A stretch of 64,000 nt of DNA from Nonomuraea polychroma (GCF_004011505.1 NZ_SAUN01000001.1:8087501-8151500); one strand, 5' to 3'; positions 31,902 to 40,642 are shown, numbered from the stretch's first letter. Notes: a model not told the origin generated them from the sequence alone. Made by a program: numbers and translations.

Positions 31902-33962
31902 ATGTCCGCCGAACCGCTGCAATCCCCTAACGACCTGCCGCTGCCACAGGAGCGCTTTCTCAATCGCGAGGAGAGTTGGCTCCAGTTCAACGAGCGGGTG
32001 CTGGAGCTGGCCGAAGACCCGGCGCTCCCGCTGCTGGAGCGGGTGCGGTTCCTGGCGATCTTCGCGAGCAACCTGGACGAGTTCTTCCGCGTGCGGGTGG
32101 CGGGACTCAAGCGGCGCATGGCGACGGGCCTGCTGCTGCGCACCAAGAGCGGATTGAAGCCGCGCGAGGAGCTGGTCAGGATCGCGGGGATCGCGGACGA
32201 GCTGGCCAGGCGGCATGCGGCGGTCTACCACGACAAGATCTCCCCGGAGCTGGCGGGCGAGGGCATCGAGATCGTCCGGTGGGACGATCTGGGCCGCGAG
32301 GAGCGCACGGAGCTGCGCAAGCTGTTCAGGGAGCGGATCCGACCGGTCCTTACGCCGTTGGCTGTGGACCCCGCACACCCGTTTCCCTATATTTCCGGGC
32401 TGAGCCTCAACCTGGCCGTGCTGGTGCGCAACCCGGCGACCGATCACACGGTCTTCGCGCGGGTCAAGGTCCCCTCGCAGCTGCCCCGGTTCGTACAGGC
32501 GTCCAAGGACCGGTTCGTCCCCCTCGAGGACGTGATCGCGGCCCACCTGGGCCAGCTCTTCAAGGGCATGGAGATCCTCCAGCACCACGTGTTCCGCGTC
32601 ACCAGGAACGAGGACCTCGACGTCGACGAGGACGTCACCGAGAACCTCATGCAGGCCCTGGAGAAGGAGCTGCTCAAGCGGCGTTTCGGCCCGCCCGTGC
32701 GGCTGGAGGTCGAGGACACGATCACGCCCGAGGTGCTGGCCCCGCTCGTGGAGGAGCTGGAGCTGGCGCCGCACGAGATCTACCGCCTGCCCGGGCCGCT
32801 CGACCTGTCCGGCCTGCACGCCATCGCCGACCTGGAGCGCGGCGAGCTCAGCTACCGCTCGTTCGTGCCGGCGGAGGTGATCAGCGCCGAGGACGACCTC
32901 TTCGCGGTCCTGCGCGAGCGCGACGTGCTGCTGCACCACCCGTACGACTCGTTCGCCACCAGCGTGCAGCGCTTCATCGAGGTGGCCGCGGACGACCCCA
33001 GGGTGCTGGCGATCAAGCAGACCCTCTACCGGACCAGCGGCGACTCCCCCATCGTCAACGCCCTGATCGACGCGGCCGAAGCGGGCAAGCAGGTCGTGGT
33101 GGTCGTGGAGATCAAGGCCCGCTTCGACGAGCACGCCAACATCTCCTGGGCCAGGAAGCTGGAGCGCGCCGGCTGCCACGTCGTCTACGGCGTCGTCGGC
33201 CTCAAGACGCACTGCAAGCTCGCGCTCGTCGTCCGCCAGGAGCCCTCGGGCGAGCTGCGCCGCTACTGCCACATCGGCACCGGCAACTACAACCCCAAGA
33301 CCGCCCGGCAGTACGAGGACTTCGGCCTGCTCACGGCGGACCCGCTGGTCGGCGAGGACGTCACCGACCTGTTCATCCACCTGACCGGCTACTCCAACCA
33401 CTCCGCCTACCGCAGGCTGCTGGTCGCGCCGCACTCCATGCGCAGCGGGCTGGTGGCCAGGATCGAGCGGGAGATCGCCCATCAGCAGGCCGGCCGCCCC
33501 GCCAGGATCCGGATCAAGACCAACTCGCTGGTGGACGAGCCGATCATCGACGCGCTCTACCGGGCGTCCCGGGCGGGCGTCCCGGTGGATTTGCTGGTGC
33601 GCGGCATCTGCATCCTCAGACCCGGCATCCCAGACCTGTCCGAAAATATCCGCGTAAGGTCAATTTTGGGGCGCTTCCTGGAGCACTCCCGGGTGTACGA
33701 GTTCGGCCTGGGCCGGCGGCCCGAGATCTGGATCGGCAGCGCCGACCTCATGCGCAGGAACATCGATCGCCGCGTCGAAGCCCTGGTCAAGGTGACGTCG
33801 CAGCAGCACAAGGCCTACCTCATCGAGCTGATGGACCAGGCCATGGCCGAGACCACGAACGCGTGGTGGCTCAACTCCGATGGCACATGGGCCCGCCATC
33901 ACGGCGAGGACCTGCAGAGCCATCTCATCAGTACGCGCCGCTGGAGGACCGTTGATGACTGA
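31902..33962 (+). CDS. ppk1: Polyphosphate kinase 1
   Basis: The product is 686 aa, standard for PPK1, which builds inorganic polyphosphate from ATP reversibly. The N domain opens with RFLNREESWLQFNERVLELA, and the head domain with LEDVIAAHLGQLFKGMEIL. The catalytic phospholipase D-like halves contain IKQTLYRTSGDSPIVNALI, ARFDEHANISWARKLERAG, the phosphohistidine site RYCHIGTGNYNPKTA (His about residue 456) and IKTNSLVDEPIIDALYRAS, RGICILRPGIPDLSENI. ATG 31902 follows an AT-richer leader of about 100 bases that probably holds the promoter. Its 3' end overlaps the next gene by 8 bases, coupling it to the Nudix protein. Confidence 0.97.
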   Translation: MSAEPLQSPNDLPLPQERFLNREESWLQFNERVLELAEDPALPLLERVRFLAIFASNLDEFFRVRVAGLKRRMATGLLLRTKSGLKPREELVRIAGIADELARRHAAVYHDKISPELAGEGIEIVRWDDLGREERTELRKLFRERIRPVLTPLAVDPAHPFPYISGLSLNLAVLVRNPATDHTVFARVKVPSQLPRFVQASKDRFVPLEDVIAAHLGQLFKGMEILQHHVFRVTRNEDLDVDEDVTENLMQALEKELLKRRFGPPVRLEVEDTITPEVLAPLVEELELAPHEIYRLPGPLDLSGLHAIADLERGELSYRSFVPAEVISAEDDLFAVLRERDVLLHHPYDSFATSVQRFIEVAADDPRVLAIKQTLYRTSGDSPIVNALIDAAEAGKQVVVVVEIKARFDEHANISWARKLERAGCHVVYGVVGLKTHCKLALVVRQEPSGELRRYCHIGTGNYNPKTARQYEDFGLLTADPLVGEDVTDLFIHLTGYSNHSAYRRLLVAPHSMRSGLVARIEREIAHQQAGRPARIRIKTNSLVDEPIIDALYRASRAGVPVDLLVRGICILRPGIPDLSENIRVRSILGRFLEHSRVYEFGLGRRPEIWIGSADLMRRNIDRRVEALVKVTSQQHKAYLIELMDQAMAETTNAWWLNSDGTWARHHGEDLQSHLISTRRWRTVDD

Positions 33963-34797
33963 CCTGCTCCGCGCCGCCGGAGCCGTGGTCTGGAGGGGCG
34001 CCGAGAGCAGCCCCGAAGTCGCTGTCATTCACCGACCCACCTACGACGACTGGACCTTCCCCAAGGGCAAGCTGAAGACCGGGGAACACGTGATCGCCGC
34101 CGCCCTCCGCGAGGTACGCGAGGAGACCGGCATGACCGTCGCGCTCGGCCGTGCCCTGCCGCCCGTCCACTACATCAGCAGGGGCCGGCTCAAGCGGGTC
34201 GACTACTGGACGGCACGGGCGGTGGCCGACGACGGATTTACACCCGGGGATGAAGTGGACGAGCTGCGCTGGCTTCCGCTGGAGGAGGCCAAGGCGCTGC
34301 TGACGTACGAATGGGACGCGGGCCTGCTGCGAGCCCTGGCCGTGGCGCCGCTCGAGACCGTTCCTCTCGTCCTCGTCCGGCACGGCTCGGCCGGCTCCAG
34401 GAACGAGTGGACCGGCGACGACGCGCTGCGGCCGCTGGACACCGACGGCCGCTCCCAGGCGGCCGCCCTGGCCACCGCGCTGCCCGCGTACCGGCCGGAG
34501 GTGCTGGTGAGCTCCCCCAGCGCCCGCTGCATGCAGACGCTGGAACCGTACGGTGCCGCGCTCGATGGCGAGATCAGGATCGAGCCGCTGCTCAGCGAGG
34601 AGAGCCAGGACCCGCACAAGACGCCGGCCCTGGTCAGGGAGATCACGGTGCCCGCCGCCGTGTGCAGTCACGGCAAGGTGCTGCCTGAGCTGATCCATGC
34701 GCTGAGCGGCAAGGACGTGCACCTGCGCAAGGGCGCGTTCGCCGTGCTGCACAAGACGGGCGGGCAGGTCGTGAGCGTGGAGCGCTACGCGGCCTGA
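33955..34797 (+). CDS. MutT1-like Nudix hydrolase fused to histidine phosphatase
   Basis: The product is 280 aa from ATG 33955 with GGAGG upstream, overlapping ppk1. The N-terminal Nudix domain has the box GEHVIAAALREVREETGMTV (GX5EX7REUXEEXGU form, about residues 43-62) and lies after TFPKGKLKTG. The C-terminal half is an RHG-type phosphatase: VPLVLVRHGSAGSRNEWTGD (about 137), RPLDTDGRSQAAALATAL, VLVSSPSARCMQTLEPY and VCSHGKVLPEL. This architecture is that of mycobacterial MutT1, which acts on 8-oxo-(d)GTP/GDP and diadenosine polyphosphates. Coupling with ppk1 suggests control of nucleotide or polyphosphate pools. Confidence 0.93.
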   Translation: MTDLLRAAGAVVWRGAESSPEVAVIHRPTYDDWTFPKGKLKTGEHVIAAALREVREETGMTVALGRALPPVHYISRGRLKRVDYWTARAVADDGFTPGDEVDELRWLPLEEAKALLTYEWDAGLLRALAVAPLETVPLVLVRHGSAGSRNEWTGDDALRPLDTDGRSQAAALATALPAYRPEVLVSSPSARCMQTLEPYGAALDGEIRIEPLLSEESQDPHKTPALVREITVPAAVCSHGKVLPELIHALSGKDVHLRKGAFAVLHKTGGQVVSVERYAA

Positions 34798-34925
34798 CGC
34801 TTCGCAGCGATCCCGGCTCACATCCGGCGGCCAGCCAGAACTCGTACCGGACCGGCTGCGTTCCCTGGCGATGCCCTCCTTGAGGCGAAGGTGGCGCGGT
34901 ACACCGCGCCGCGGTACATGTGAAA

Positions 34926-34947
34926 GCCCCCGCGTTTACACGGGGGA
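34926..34947. terminator. Bidirectional terminator hairpin
   Basis: CCCCCG (34927-34932) pairs with CGGGGG (34941-34946) around an eight-base loop. It lies between the converging Nudix gene (plus, ends 34797) and CYTH-CHAD gene (minus, ends 34953), 6 bases beyond the latter's stop. GAAAG precedes it on the plus strand (CTTTC on the minus). It fits a shared intrinsic terminator, although T-runs are weak. Confidence 0.6.
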
Positions 34948-34952
34948 TCCGG

Positions 34953-36443
34953 TTACAGAAGCTTCCCCGCTGCTTTGACAGTTTCCGCCCATACCCTGGG
35001 GAAGTCGGCGTGTGCCCGGTCTGCGATGTTGCGTTCTATCCCGACCAGCAGCCCGTACGTGAAGGTGTCCTCACCTGCCTGACGGGCGCTCTCCGCCTCC
35101 TTCGCCAACGTTTCCTGTGCGACCACGCCGTCCTGGTGCGTCCCCAGTACTTCCTGGATGCCCGCCGCCAGCTTTGCCAGCCTGGCCATGTCCTTGCCGA
35201 GGGTGGGTTGCAGCGCTTCGGCGGTGTAGCGAGCGCGTTTGGCCGCTTTGCGCACGTCGTGCATGGCGATCTCACGGCGTTCGAGGTCCTCGATGGCCTG
35301 GGCGAAGTCGTATGCCCTGGTCACCCTGTTCCAGCCGGCCGCCGCGATGGCGCTGAGCCGCTCCTGCGCCGGCTTGGCCGCCGCCTTGCCCAGCTTCGGC
35401 TCGGCGATGAGCTCGTCGAGGGCGTTGAGCAGGGCGTAGTAGCGGTCGCCGCTGAGCGTCTCCTTGATCCGCTCGTACGCCTCTTCTTCGCGTTTGTGCA
35501 GGTCCCAGCCGAGCCTGGTGTGAATCGGGCCGATGATCAGCTCGGGAGCCACGCCGGCGAGCAGTTTGGCGAAGCGGGCCCTGGTCACTTCCAGGTCGCG
35601 GGCCTCGCCGAGCACGTTGCCGAGCCACTGCAGCTCCTCCTGGAGCTCGCCGGTGTCGACGACGACGGTTTTGAACGCCTTCATCGCGCTACGCAGCCGG
35701 CGGCACGCCACGCGCATCTGGTGCACGGCGTCGTCCTCGGCCCTGCGTACCCGTGGATCCTGCGAGAGCAGTGCGGACACCTGGCTCGCCAGGTAGTTGA
35801 CGACGATCTCGCCGGCCGAGCCCGGCACGGTGGCGGCCCTGGCCGGCGGGGTGGGGTCGAGCAGCTTGGCCAGCTTGCTGGCGCTGCCGGACGGCGTGGC
35901 GCCGGCTTTCCTGAGCCGCTTGCCGACCTTGGTCAGCAGCGCCTGGCGGGTGTCGTCGAGCAGCTCGGCCTCGACCTCGCGCCAGCGCACGACCTTGTCC
36001 TCGACCCTGTGGTCGGTGCCCTTGACGCGGTCGTCGGCGATCTCGACCAGCTTGGTCTCCCCGTCGAGCAGGACTGTGACGGTCCTGCGGGTGTCCAGTT
36101 CGGCGACCACCTGGAGATCGGCGCCCCTGGTGTAGGCGCGGACGAGTTCGGCCAGTTCCGGAGGCACGATCTTGGTGCTGCGAGTGAGCGGATGGGTGAT
36201 CTCCTGGCGCACGCCCTTGGCCTTGGGCAGTTTCAGGTGCCAGCCGGCGTCGTCGCCGCCTCGTCGTCGCCTGAGCGTGACGCCTCGGGCGGCCAGCCGC
36301 AGGTCGGGCGTGTCATAGTAAAGGGCCACGAGCTGGTAACTCTTCGGGCCCACGACGTCGGCCAGACCACTCAGATCCGGGATCACGTATTCCTGAGGAA
36401 CGTCGAACTTGTCCTCGATCTCGATGCCCACTGCACCTCGCAT
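34953..36443 (-). CDS. CYTH and CHAD domain protein
   Basis: The product is about 496 aa from ATG 36443; the frame opens at 36473. The N-terminal CYTH (triphosphate tunnel) domain has the diagnostic ExExK as EIEDK near the start (residues 7-11), then RRGGDDAGWHLKLPKA and VAELDTRRTVTVL. The C-terminal CHAD domain (from about residue 215) shows VHQMRVACRRLRSAMKAFKT, RDLEVTRARFAKLLA and VRKAAKRARYTAEALQPTLG, the conserved His/Arg/Lys helices. CYTH domains hydrolyse or make triphosphate compounds, and CHAD binds polyphosphate. It converges on ppk1-mutT1, so a polyphosphate-related task is likely. Confidence 0.93.
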   Translation of the reverse strand: MRGAVGIEIEDKFDVPQEYVIPDLSGLADVVGPKSYQLVALYYDTPDLRLAARGVTLRRRRGGDDAGWHLKLPKAKGVRQEITHPLTRSTKIVPPELAELVRAYTRGADLQVVAELDTRRTVTVLLDGETKLVEIADDRVKGTDHRVEDKVVRWREVEAELLDDTRQALLTKVGKRLRKAGATPSGSASKLAKLLDPTPPARAATVPGSAGEIVVNYLASQVSALLSQDPRVRRAEDDAVHQMRVACRRLRSAMKAFKTVVVDTGELQEELQWLGNVLGEARDLEVTRARFAKLLAGVAPELIIGPIHTRLGWDLHKREEEAYERIKETLSGDRYYALLNALDELIAEPKLGKAAAKPAQERLSAIAAAGWNRVTRAYDFAQAIEDLERREIAMHDVRKAAKRARYTAEALQPTLGKDMARLAKLAAGIQEVLGTHQDGVVAQETLAKEAESARQAGEDTFTYGLLVGIERNIADRAHADFPRVWAETVKAAGKLL

Positions 36444-36483
36444 GCGTCCGATTTCGGACAATGATGCCACCACAAGGTAAACA

Positions 36484-36831
36484 TCACACTAATTGCAGGA
36501 GTTCGATTCTGTTCCCGACCGGATCAGAGACATAGAGGCGCCGATAACCCGGCAAAAGGTCATCGGGGACCGCGTCAGGCAGCTTGGCGGCGTACGCGTC
36601 GAGGTCGTCCACCAGAAAGGCCGGATGGGCCTTGCGCGCGGGCCTGAAGTCGTCCTCGATGCCGAGATGGACCTCCACGCCGTCGCCCCGGAACCAGGCG
36701 CCGCCGCGTTCGGCGAGTTTCGGCGGCTTTGCCACCTCACGCAGGCCGAGCACGCCCACGTAGAAGTCTCTGAGCAGCGGCTCGCTGCCTTTGGGCGCGG
36801 CGAGCTGGACGTGATGCAGCGCTTTGATCAT
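36484..36831 (-). CDS. VOC-fold (glyoxalase/bleomycin-resistance-like) protein
   Basis: The product is 115 aa, a single VOC unit with paired beta-alpha-beta-beta-beta motifs. Visible signatures are LHHVQLAAPKGSEPLLRDFY at the start (His metal ligand), VEVHLGIEDDFRPARKAHPA in the middle and YVSDPVGNRIELLQLV at the end (final Glu ligand). This is a metal-dependent dioxygenase/isomerase or sequestration fold; no substrate can be deduced. Its ATG overlaps the stop of the methyltransferase gene upstream (ATGA), so the two form an operon divergent from marR. The GC-rich flanks show no terminator between it and the CYTH-CHAD start at 36443. Confidence 0.86.
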   Translation of the reverse strand: MIKALHHVQLAAPKGSEPLLRDFYVGVLGLREVAKPPKLAERGGAWFRGDGVEVHLGIEDDFRPARKAHPAFLVDDLDAYAAKLPDAVPDDLLPGYRRLYVSDPVGNRIELLQLV

Positions 36832-37598
36832 TTCTGGGCCACCACGAAGACCCTCCTGAACGGGAACGGAGTGCCGTAACGCCTGGCCGGATACGCCTCG
36901 GCGAGCGGCCCGGCCAGATCGGCCTTGAACCGCCGCTGCTCGTCCGGGTCGAGCCGGTCGAAGATCGGGCGCAGGGCGGTGCCGGACACCCAGTCCAGCA
37001 CGGGGTTCTCGCCCTGGAGCACGTGCACGTACGTCGTCTCCCAGGCGTCCACCTGGGTGCCGCCCTGGTTGAGCAGATCGAGGTAGCCGGCGGCGTCATC
37101 GACCGGGTTGGCCCTGGTGACGTCGCTCAGCTTGTCGGACCAGGCCCGCGAGGCACACAGCTCGCGGATCGCGACGTGGCTCGGCGCGTCGAAGTTGCCC
37201 GGCACCTGGAAAGCCAGCCAGCCGCCCGCGGCCAGCCCCTCCATCCAGTGCTCCAGCACGTCTCGGTGCGCGGGCACCCACTGCAGGACGGCGTTGGAGA
37301 CGATCACGTCCATGGGCCGGTCCGGCCGCCAGGTCGCCACGTCGGCGACCGCGAACCTGGCAGAGGACTTCAGCTGACGCGCCTTGGTGATCATCGCGGG
37401 CGAGGAGTCGAAGCCCTCGATCGTCGCGTTGGGCCAGCGATTGCCCAGCTCCACAGTGAGTTCACCGCTGCCGCAGCCGGCGTCCACGACATAATCGGGA
37501 TTGACCGCCCCCACTCTGGAGATCAGCTCGATGAACGGCCGCGACCGCTCGTCCGCATAGACCGCGTAGGTCACCGGGTCCCAGATATCTCTTGACAT
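36828..37598 (-). CDS. SAM-dependent methyltransferase, trans-aconitate methyltransferase-like
   Basis: The product is 256 aa from ATG 37598 (MSRDIWDPVTYAVYADERSR). Relatives of Tam esterify trans-aconitate, but other substrates are common. Motif I is VVDAGCGSGELTVELG (about residues 35-50), then GFDSSPAMI (motif II acid), ARFAVADVATWRPDRPMDVI and SNAVLQWVPAH, the typical Tam segment. The C-terminal YGTPFPFRRVFVVA matches the Tam end (TLFPFxRLFFVA). The upstream open frame to 37646 passes through the operator region and is not used. Divergent from marR, it is probably the regulated gene. Confidence 0.88.
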   Translation of the reverse strand: MSRDIWDPVTYAVYADERSRPFIELISRVGAVNPDYVVDAGCGSGELTVELGNRWPNATIEGFDSSPAMITKARQLKSSARFAVADVATWRPDRPMDVIVSNAVLQWVPAHRDVLEHWMEGLAAGGWLAFQVPGNFDAPSHVAIRELCASRAWSDKLSDVTRANPVDDAAGYLDLLNQGGTQVDAWETTYVHVLQGENPVLDWVSGTALRPIFDRLDPDEQRRFKADLAGPLAEAYPARRYGTPFPFRRVFVVAQK

Positions 37599-37606
37599 GA
37601 AGATAA

Positions 37607-37640
37607 TTGATATCGAGAGAGATATCTCGATGTCAAGACA
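37607..37640. promoter_or_regulatory. MarR-type palindromic operator between methyltransferase and marR
   Basis: Two overlapping inverted repeats lie in the 57-base divergent gap. TCTCGA-TG-TCAAGA (37625-37638) has five of six matched arm bases, in the style of MarR/OhrR half-sites (TCTTGA). ATCGAGA (37612-37618) and TCTCGAT (37625-37631) form a perfect second palindrome. The region is strikingly AT-rich for this genome. It is expected to bind the adjacent MarR protein and control both directions. Confidence 0.7.
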
Positions 37641-37655
37641 GTACACTTCTGTGTC

Positions 37656-38159
37656 ATGACGGAGGATCCGAGAGACGAGGTCGACCGCCTCGTCGCGGCT
37701 TGGCGAGCGGAACGCCCCGACCTTGACGTCGAGCCGCTCCAGGTGCTCTCTAGAGTGTCACGACTCGCCAAGCATCTCGACCGTGCCCGGCGAGCCGCGT
37801 TCGCCGAGCATGGTCTGGAGCCATGGGAGTTCGACGTGCTGACGGCGCTGCGGCGGGCCGGGAAGCCGTACGAGCTCAGCCCTGGGGCGCTGCTGCGCGC
37901 CACCCTCGTCACCTCGGGGACCATGACCAACCGCATCGACCGCCTCGCCCAGGCCGGGCTCGTCCGGCGGCGTCCCGATCCCGAGGACCGGCGCGGCGTG
38001 CTGGTGTCCCTGACGGACACGGGGCTGGCCCGGGTCGACGCCGCCTTCGCCGACCTGCTCAGGCGGGAGCACGATCTCCTGTCCGGGCTCGACCTGGACG
38101 ATCAGCGCACCCTCTCTTCCCTCCTCCGCACGCTCCTCGCACCCTTCGACTCCCCCTGA
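37656..38159 (+). CDS. MarR-family transcriptional regulator
   Basis: The product is 167 aa. The winged helix-turn-helix is clear: HGLEPWEFDVLTALRRAGKP, then LLRATLVTSGTMTNRIDRLA (recognition helix), QAGLVRRRPDPEDRRGVLVS (wing with the conserved DxR). N- and C-terminal helices for dimerisation flank it. The start ATG at 37656 lies 57 bases from the divergent methyltransferase, with a palindromic operator between. It probably represses itself and the methyltransferase-VOC operon in response to a small ligand. There is no cysteine in the N-terminal helix at the place used by OhrR peroxide sensors, so simple thiol sensing is not indicated. A pyrimidine-rich stretch follows the stop. Confidence 0.92.
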   Translation: MTEDPRDEVDRLVAAWRAERPDLDVEPLQVLSRVSRLAKHLDRARRAAFAEHGLEPWEFDVLTALRRAGKPYELSPGALLRATLVTSGTMTNRIDRLAQAGLVRRRPDPEDRRGVLVSLTDTGLARVDAAFADLLRREHDLLSGLDLDDQRTLSSLLRTLLAPFDSP

Positions 38160-38509
38160 TCTCTTTCTTCCCCGTGTGGTCTTTCTTTTTTTACGGTCGC
38201 CCAGCGTCACCGCACGCGCCGTAGAACGTTGCCGTCTGTCATGGCCGGTCGTGAAGGCTCACGGGTTCTCACCGTTACGAGCGCATTCTTGGCCGTCGTC
38301 TTCGCTGAAGCGGTGGCCGTCGGGGTAAGGGCCGCCACTTGACCGCCGGCTCACTGGCCCCGCCACTTGACCGGCGGCTCACTGACAGAGCGGCGGCTGC
38401 TGGAGCGACCGTCGCTTGGGCGCGCCACAGGCGAGGCGACGATCGCTTGGCCGCCTCGGGAGCAGGCCGACGGTCGCTTGGGCGACCCATGGACAAGTCG
38501 AAAATATGG
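38160..38509. repeat. Intergenic region with short direct repeats after marR
   Basis: No gene is seen in these 350 bases. It begins with a pyrimidine-rich segment (38160-38195, with TTTCTTTTTTT) that may stop marR transcription. A 23-base unit GCCACTTGACCGCCGGCTCA (+CTG) occurs at 38334-38356 and, with one change, at 38362-38384. A second unit, CGACCGTCGCTTGGGCG, occurs at 38406-38422, 38437-38453 and 38468-38484 with one to three changes. The repeats run up to the ABC-F stop codon. They look like local duplications or REP-like units. Confidence 0.7.
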
Positions 38510-40360
38510 TCAGTCCCCGAGGCGGTCGGCCAGCTCGAGCCACTCCGACTCGATCGTGTCCTTCTGGGCCGTGATCTCGCGTAGTTCGGCGTCCAGCGTG
38601 CCCAGCTTGGCGTAATCGCTGGCAGCCTCCGCCATGGCCGTGTGGAGGCGGGCCTCCTGGTCGGTCAGCTTGTCGAGCTGGCGTTCCAGGCGGTTGAGCT
38701 CCTTGCGGAGTTCCCGCTCCTCCCTCGCCGACAACCCGGACGGCGCCTGATCGGACGCTGAGGTCCCGGTCGACGTCGTCCCCGGTCCTCTGCCGGCATC
38801 GACGGAACCGGACAGGCCGCCGAGAGACACCGTGGCGGTGCCGAGACGTGCGGTCAAGGCGGTGCCCGCCGCGCGCCGCTCCAGATATTCGTCCACCCCG
38901 CCGGGCAGCAGCGACAGCTTGCCGTCGCCCAGCAGTGCGACGCAGCGATCGGCCACCCGCTCCAGGAAGTAGCGGTCGTGGCTCACCAGGATGAGCGTGC
39001 CCGGCCAGCCGTCCAGCAGGTCTTCCAGCTCGTTGAGCGTCTCGATGTCGAGGTCGTTGGTCGGCTCGTCGAGCAGCAGGACGTTCGGGTCGTCCATGAG
39101 CAGCCTGAGCAGCTGAAGCCGGCGCCGTTCGCCGCCGGAGAGGTCGCCGATGACCTTCCACTGCGCCTCGCCGCGAAAGCCCAGGCGTTCGAGGAGCTGG
39201 GAGGCGGTCCACTCCCTCTTGCCGAGTTGGAGGTACTTCCGCACTTCCTCGACCGACTCCAGCACCCGCCGCGTCGGATCGAGGTCGGTCAGCTCCTGGG
39301 ACAGGTGTGCGAGGCGTACCGTCTTGCCTCTGACCACGCGGCCGGAGTCGGGCTTGAGCGTGTCAGCGAGCAGCCGCAGCACCGACGACTTCCCTGACCC
39401 GTTGACGCCGATCAGACCGATGCGGTCGCCCGGCCCGAACTGCCACGTGCACCGATCGAGCACCAGCGGCCCGGTGGCCGGCCCGCCCGCGTGCAGGGTG
39501 ACGTCATCCAGGTCGTAGACGGTCTTGCCGAGCCGGGCCGCGGCGAACTTCATCAGCTCGACGGTCTCTCGCGGCGGCGGCTCGTTGGCGATCAGCGCCT
39601 GGGCGGCGTCGATGCGGAACTTCGGCTTGGATGTCCGGGCGGGCGGGCCGCGTCGCAACCAGGCGATCTCCTTGCGCATGAGGTTTTGGCGGCGATCCTC
39701 GGCGGCCTGGGCGATGCGTTCCCGCTCGGCCTTGGCCAGCACGTAGGCGGCGTAGCCTCCCTCGTACCGCTCGACGCGCCCGTCCACGACCTCCCAGGTG
39801 CGGGTGGACACGGCGTCGAGGAACCACCGATCGTGGGTCACCACCAGCAGTGCGCTCTTCCTGGCCGCCAGGTGCCCGGCCAGCCACGCGATCGCCTCGA
39901 TGTCGAGGTGGTTGGTGGGCTCGTCCAGCATGATCAGGTCATGGTCGTCGATGAGCAGCTGCGCCAGGGCCGTACGCCTGCGCTCGCCTCCCGAGAGTTC
40001 GCCGCTCTTGGCGTCGAGATCGAGGTCCCCGATCAGGTTCGCCAGGATCTCCCTGACCCGCTGGTCACCGGCCCACTCGTGCTCGGCCATCGCGCCCAGG
40101 ACGATGTCCCGCACGGCCGCGGCCGGATCGAGCGTGTCCTGCTGCGACAGGAAACCGACCCGCAGGCCCCGGGTGTGCGTGACACGCCCGGTGTCGGGGC
40201 GCACGTCGCCGGCGATGACCGACATGAGGGTCGTCTTGCCGCCCCCGTTGCGCCCGACGACGCCGATCCGCTCGCCTGCCTCGACGCCGAGGGACACGTC
40301 ACTGAGGAGCGGCTTGGGCCCGTAGGCATGGGAGACCGACTCAAGATTGACCAGATTCAT
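38510..40360 (-). CDS. ABC-F family ATPase (ribosome-associated type)
   Basis: The product is 616 aa with two ATPase domains and no membrane spans. Domain 1 has Walker A GRNGGGKTTLMS (about residue 37), signature LSGGERRRTALAQLL and Walker B LIMLDEPTNHLDIEAIAWL. The linker (about 240-300) is basic (RKEIAWLRRGPPARTSKPKF). Domain 2 has GVNGSGKSSVLRLL, LSGGERRRLQLLRLL and VLLLDEPTNDLDIETLNEL. The C-terminal 80 residues form a charged coiled coil (LRKELNRLERQLDKLTDQEA), as in Uup-like members. ABC-F proteins act on ribosomes or, for Uup, on DNA/ribosome processes; no specific resistance is implied. The gene lies downstream of ispE, with a repeat-rich gap between. Confidence 0.93.
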   Translation of the reverse strand: MNLVNLESVSHAYGPKPLLSDVSLGVEAGERIGVVGRNGGGKTTLMSVIAGDVRPDTGRVTHTRGLRVGFLSQQDTLDPAAAVRDIVLGAMAEHEWAGDQRVREILANLIGDLDLDAKSGELSGGERRRTALAQLLIDDHDLIMLDEPTNHLDIEAIAWLAGHLAARKSALLVVTHDRWFLDAVSTRTWEVVDGRVERYEGGYAAYVLAKAERERIAQAAEDRRQNLMRKEIAWLRRGPPARTSKPKFRIDAAQALIANEPPPRETVELMKFAAARLGKTVYDLDDVTLHAGGPATGPLVLDRCTWQFGPGDRIGLIGVNGSGKSSVLRLLADTLKPDSGRVVRGKTVRLAHLSQELTDLDPTRRVLESVEEVRKYLQLGKREWTASQLLERLGFRGEAQWKVIGDLSGGERRRLQLLRLLMDDPNVLLLDEPTNDLDIETLNELEDLLDGWPGTLILVSHDRYFLERVADRCVALLGDGKLSLLPGGVDEYLERRAAGTALTARLGTATVSLGGLSGSVDAGRGPGTTSTGTSASDQAPSGLSAREERELRKELNRLERQLDKLTDQEARLHTAMAEAASDYAKLGTLDAELREITAQKDTIESEWLELADRLGD

Positions 40361-40479
40361 GACTTACCCAGGGTATAGGCTCCCGGTCCACGCGCCGCCC
40401 GCCCGCCGCACGCCCCCGCACGCCCGCCGCACACCGCCCGCCCGTCCGCCGCCCGCACGCCGCATGCACCCCACATGCC

Positions 40480-40642
40480 GCCCAGCGCTTCGAACCGCCG
40501 GGAGCCGCACCGGGCCGACGGCCAAGAGCCCCTGCCGCACCGACACGGCAGGCCAACGCACCGCCCAGCGCTTCCACCGCCGGGAGCCGCACCGGGCCGA
40601 CGGCCAAGAGCCCCTGCCGCACCGACGCGGCAGGCCAGCGCA
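40480..40642. repeat. Tandem duplication, two copies of about 80 bases
   Basis: The copy at 40480-40560 and the copy at 40563-40642 differ only near CTTCGAACC/CTTCCACC, ACACGG/ACGCGG and CCAACG/CCAGCG. High identity suggests a recent duplication by slippage or unequal exchange. Confidence 0.85.

Noticed and set aside
34921..34950. CCCCCGCG...CGGGGG resembling a type I-E CRISPR repeat core
   Set aside because: Only one copy exists, with no second repeat or spacer nearby and no cas gene; it sits between convergent genes and is better explained as a terminator.
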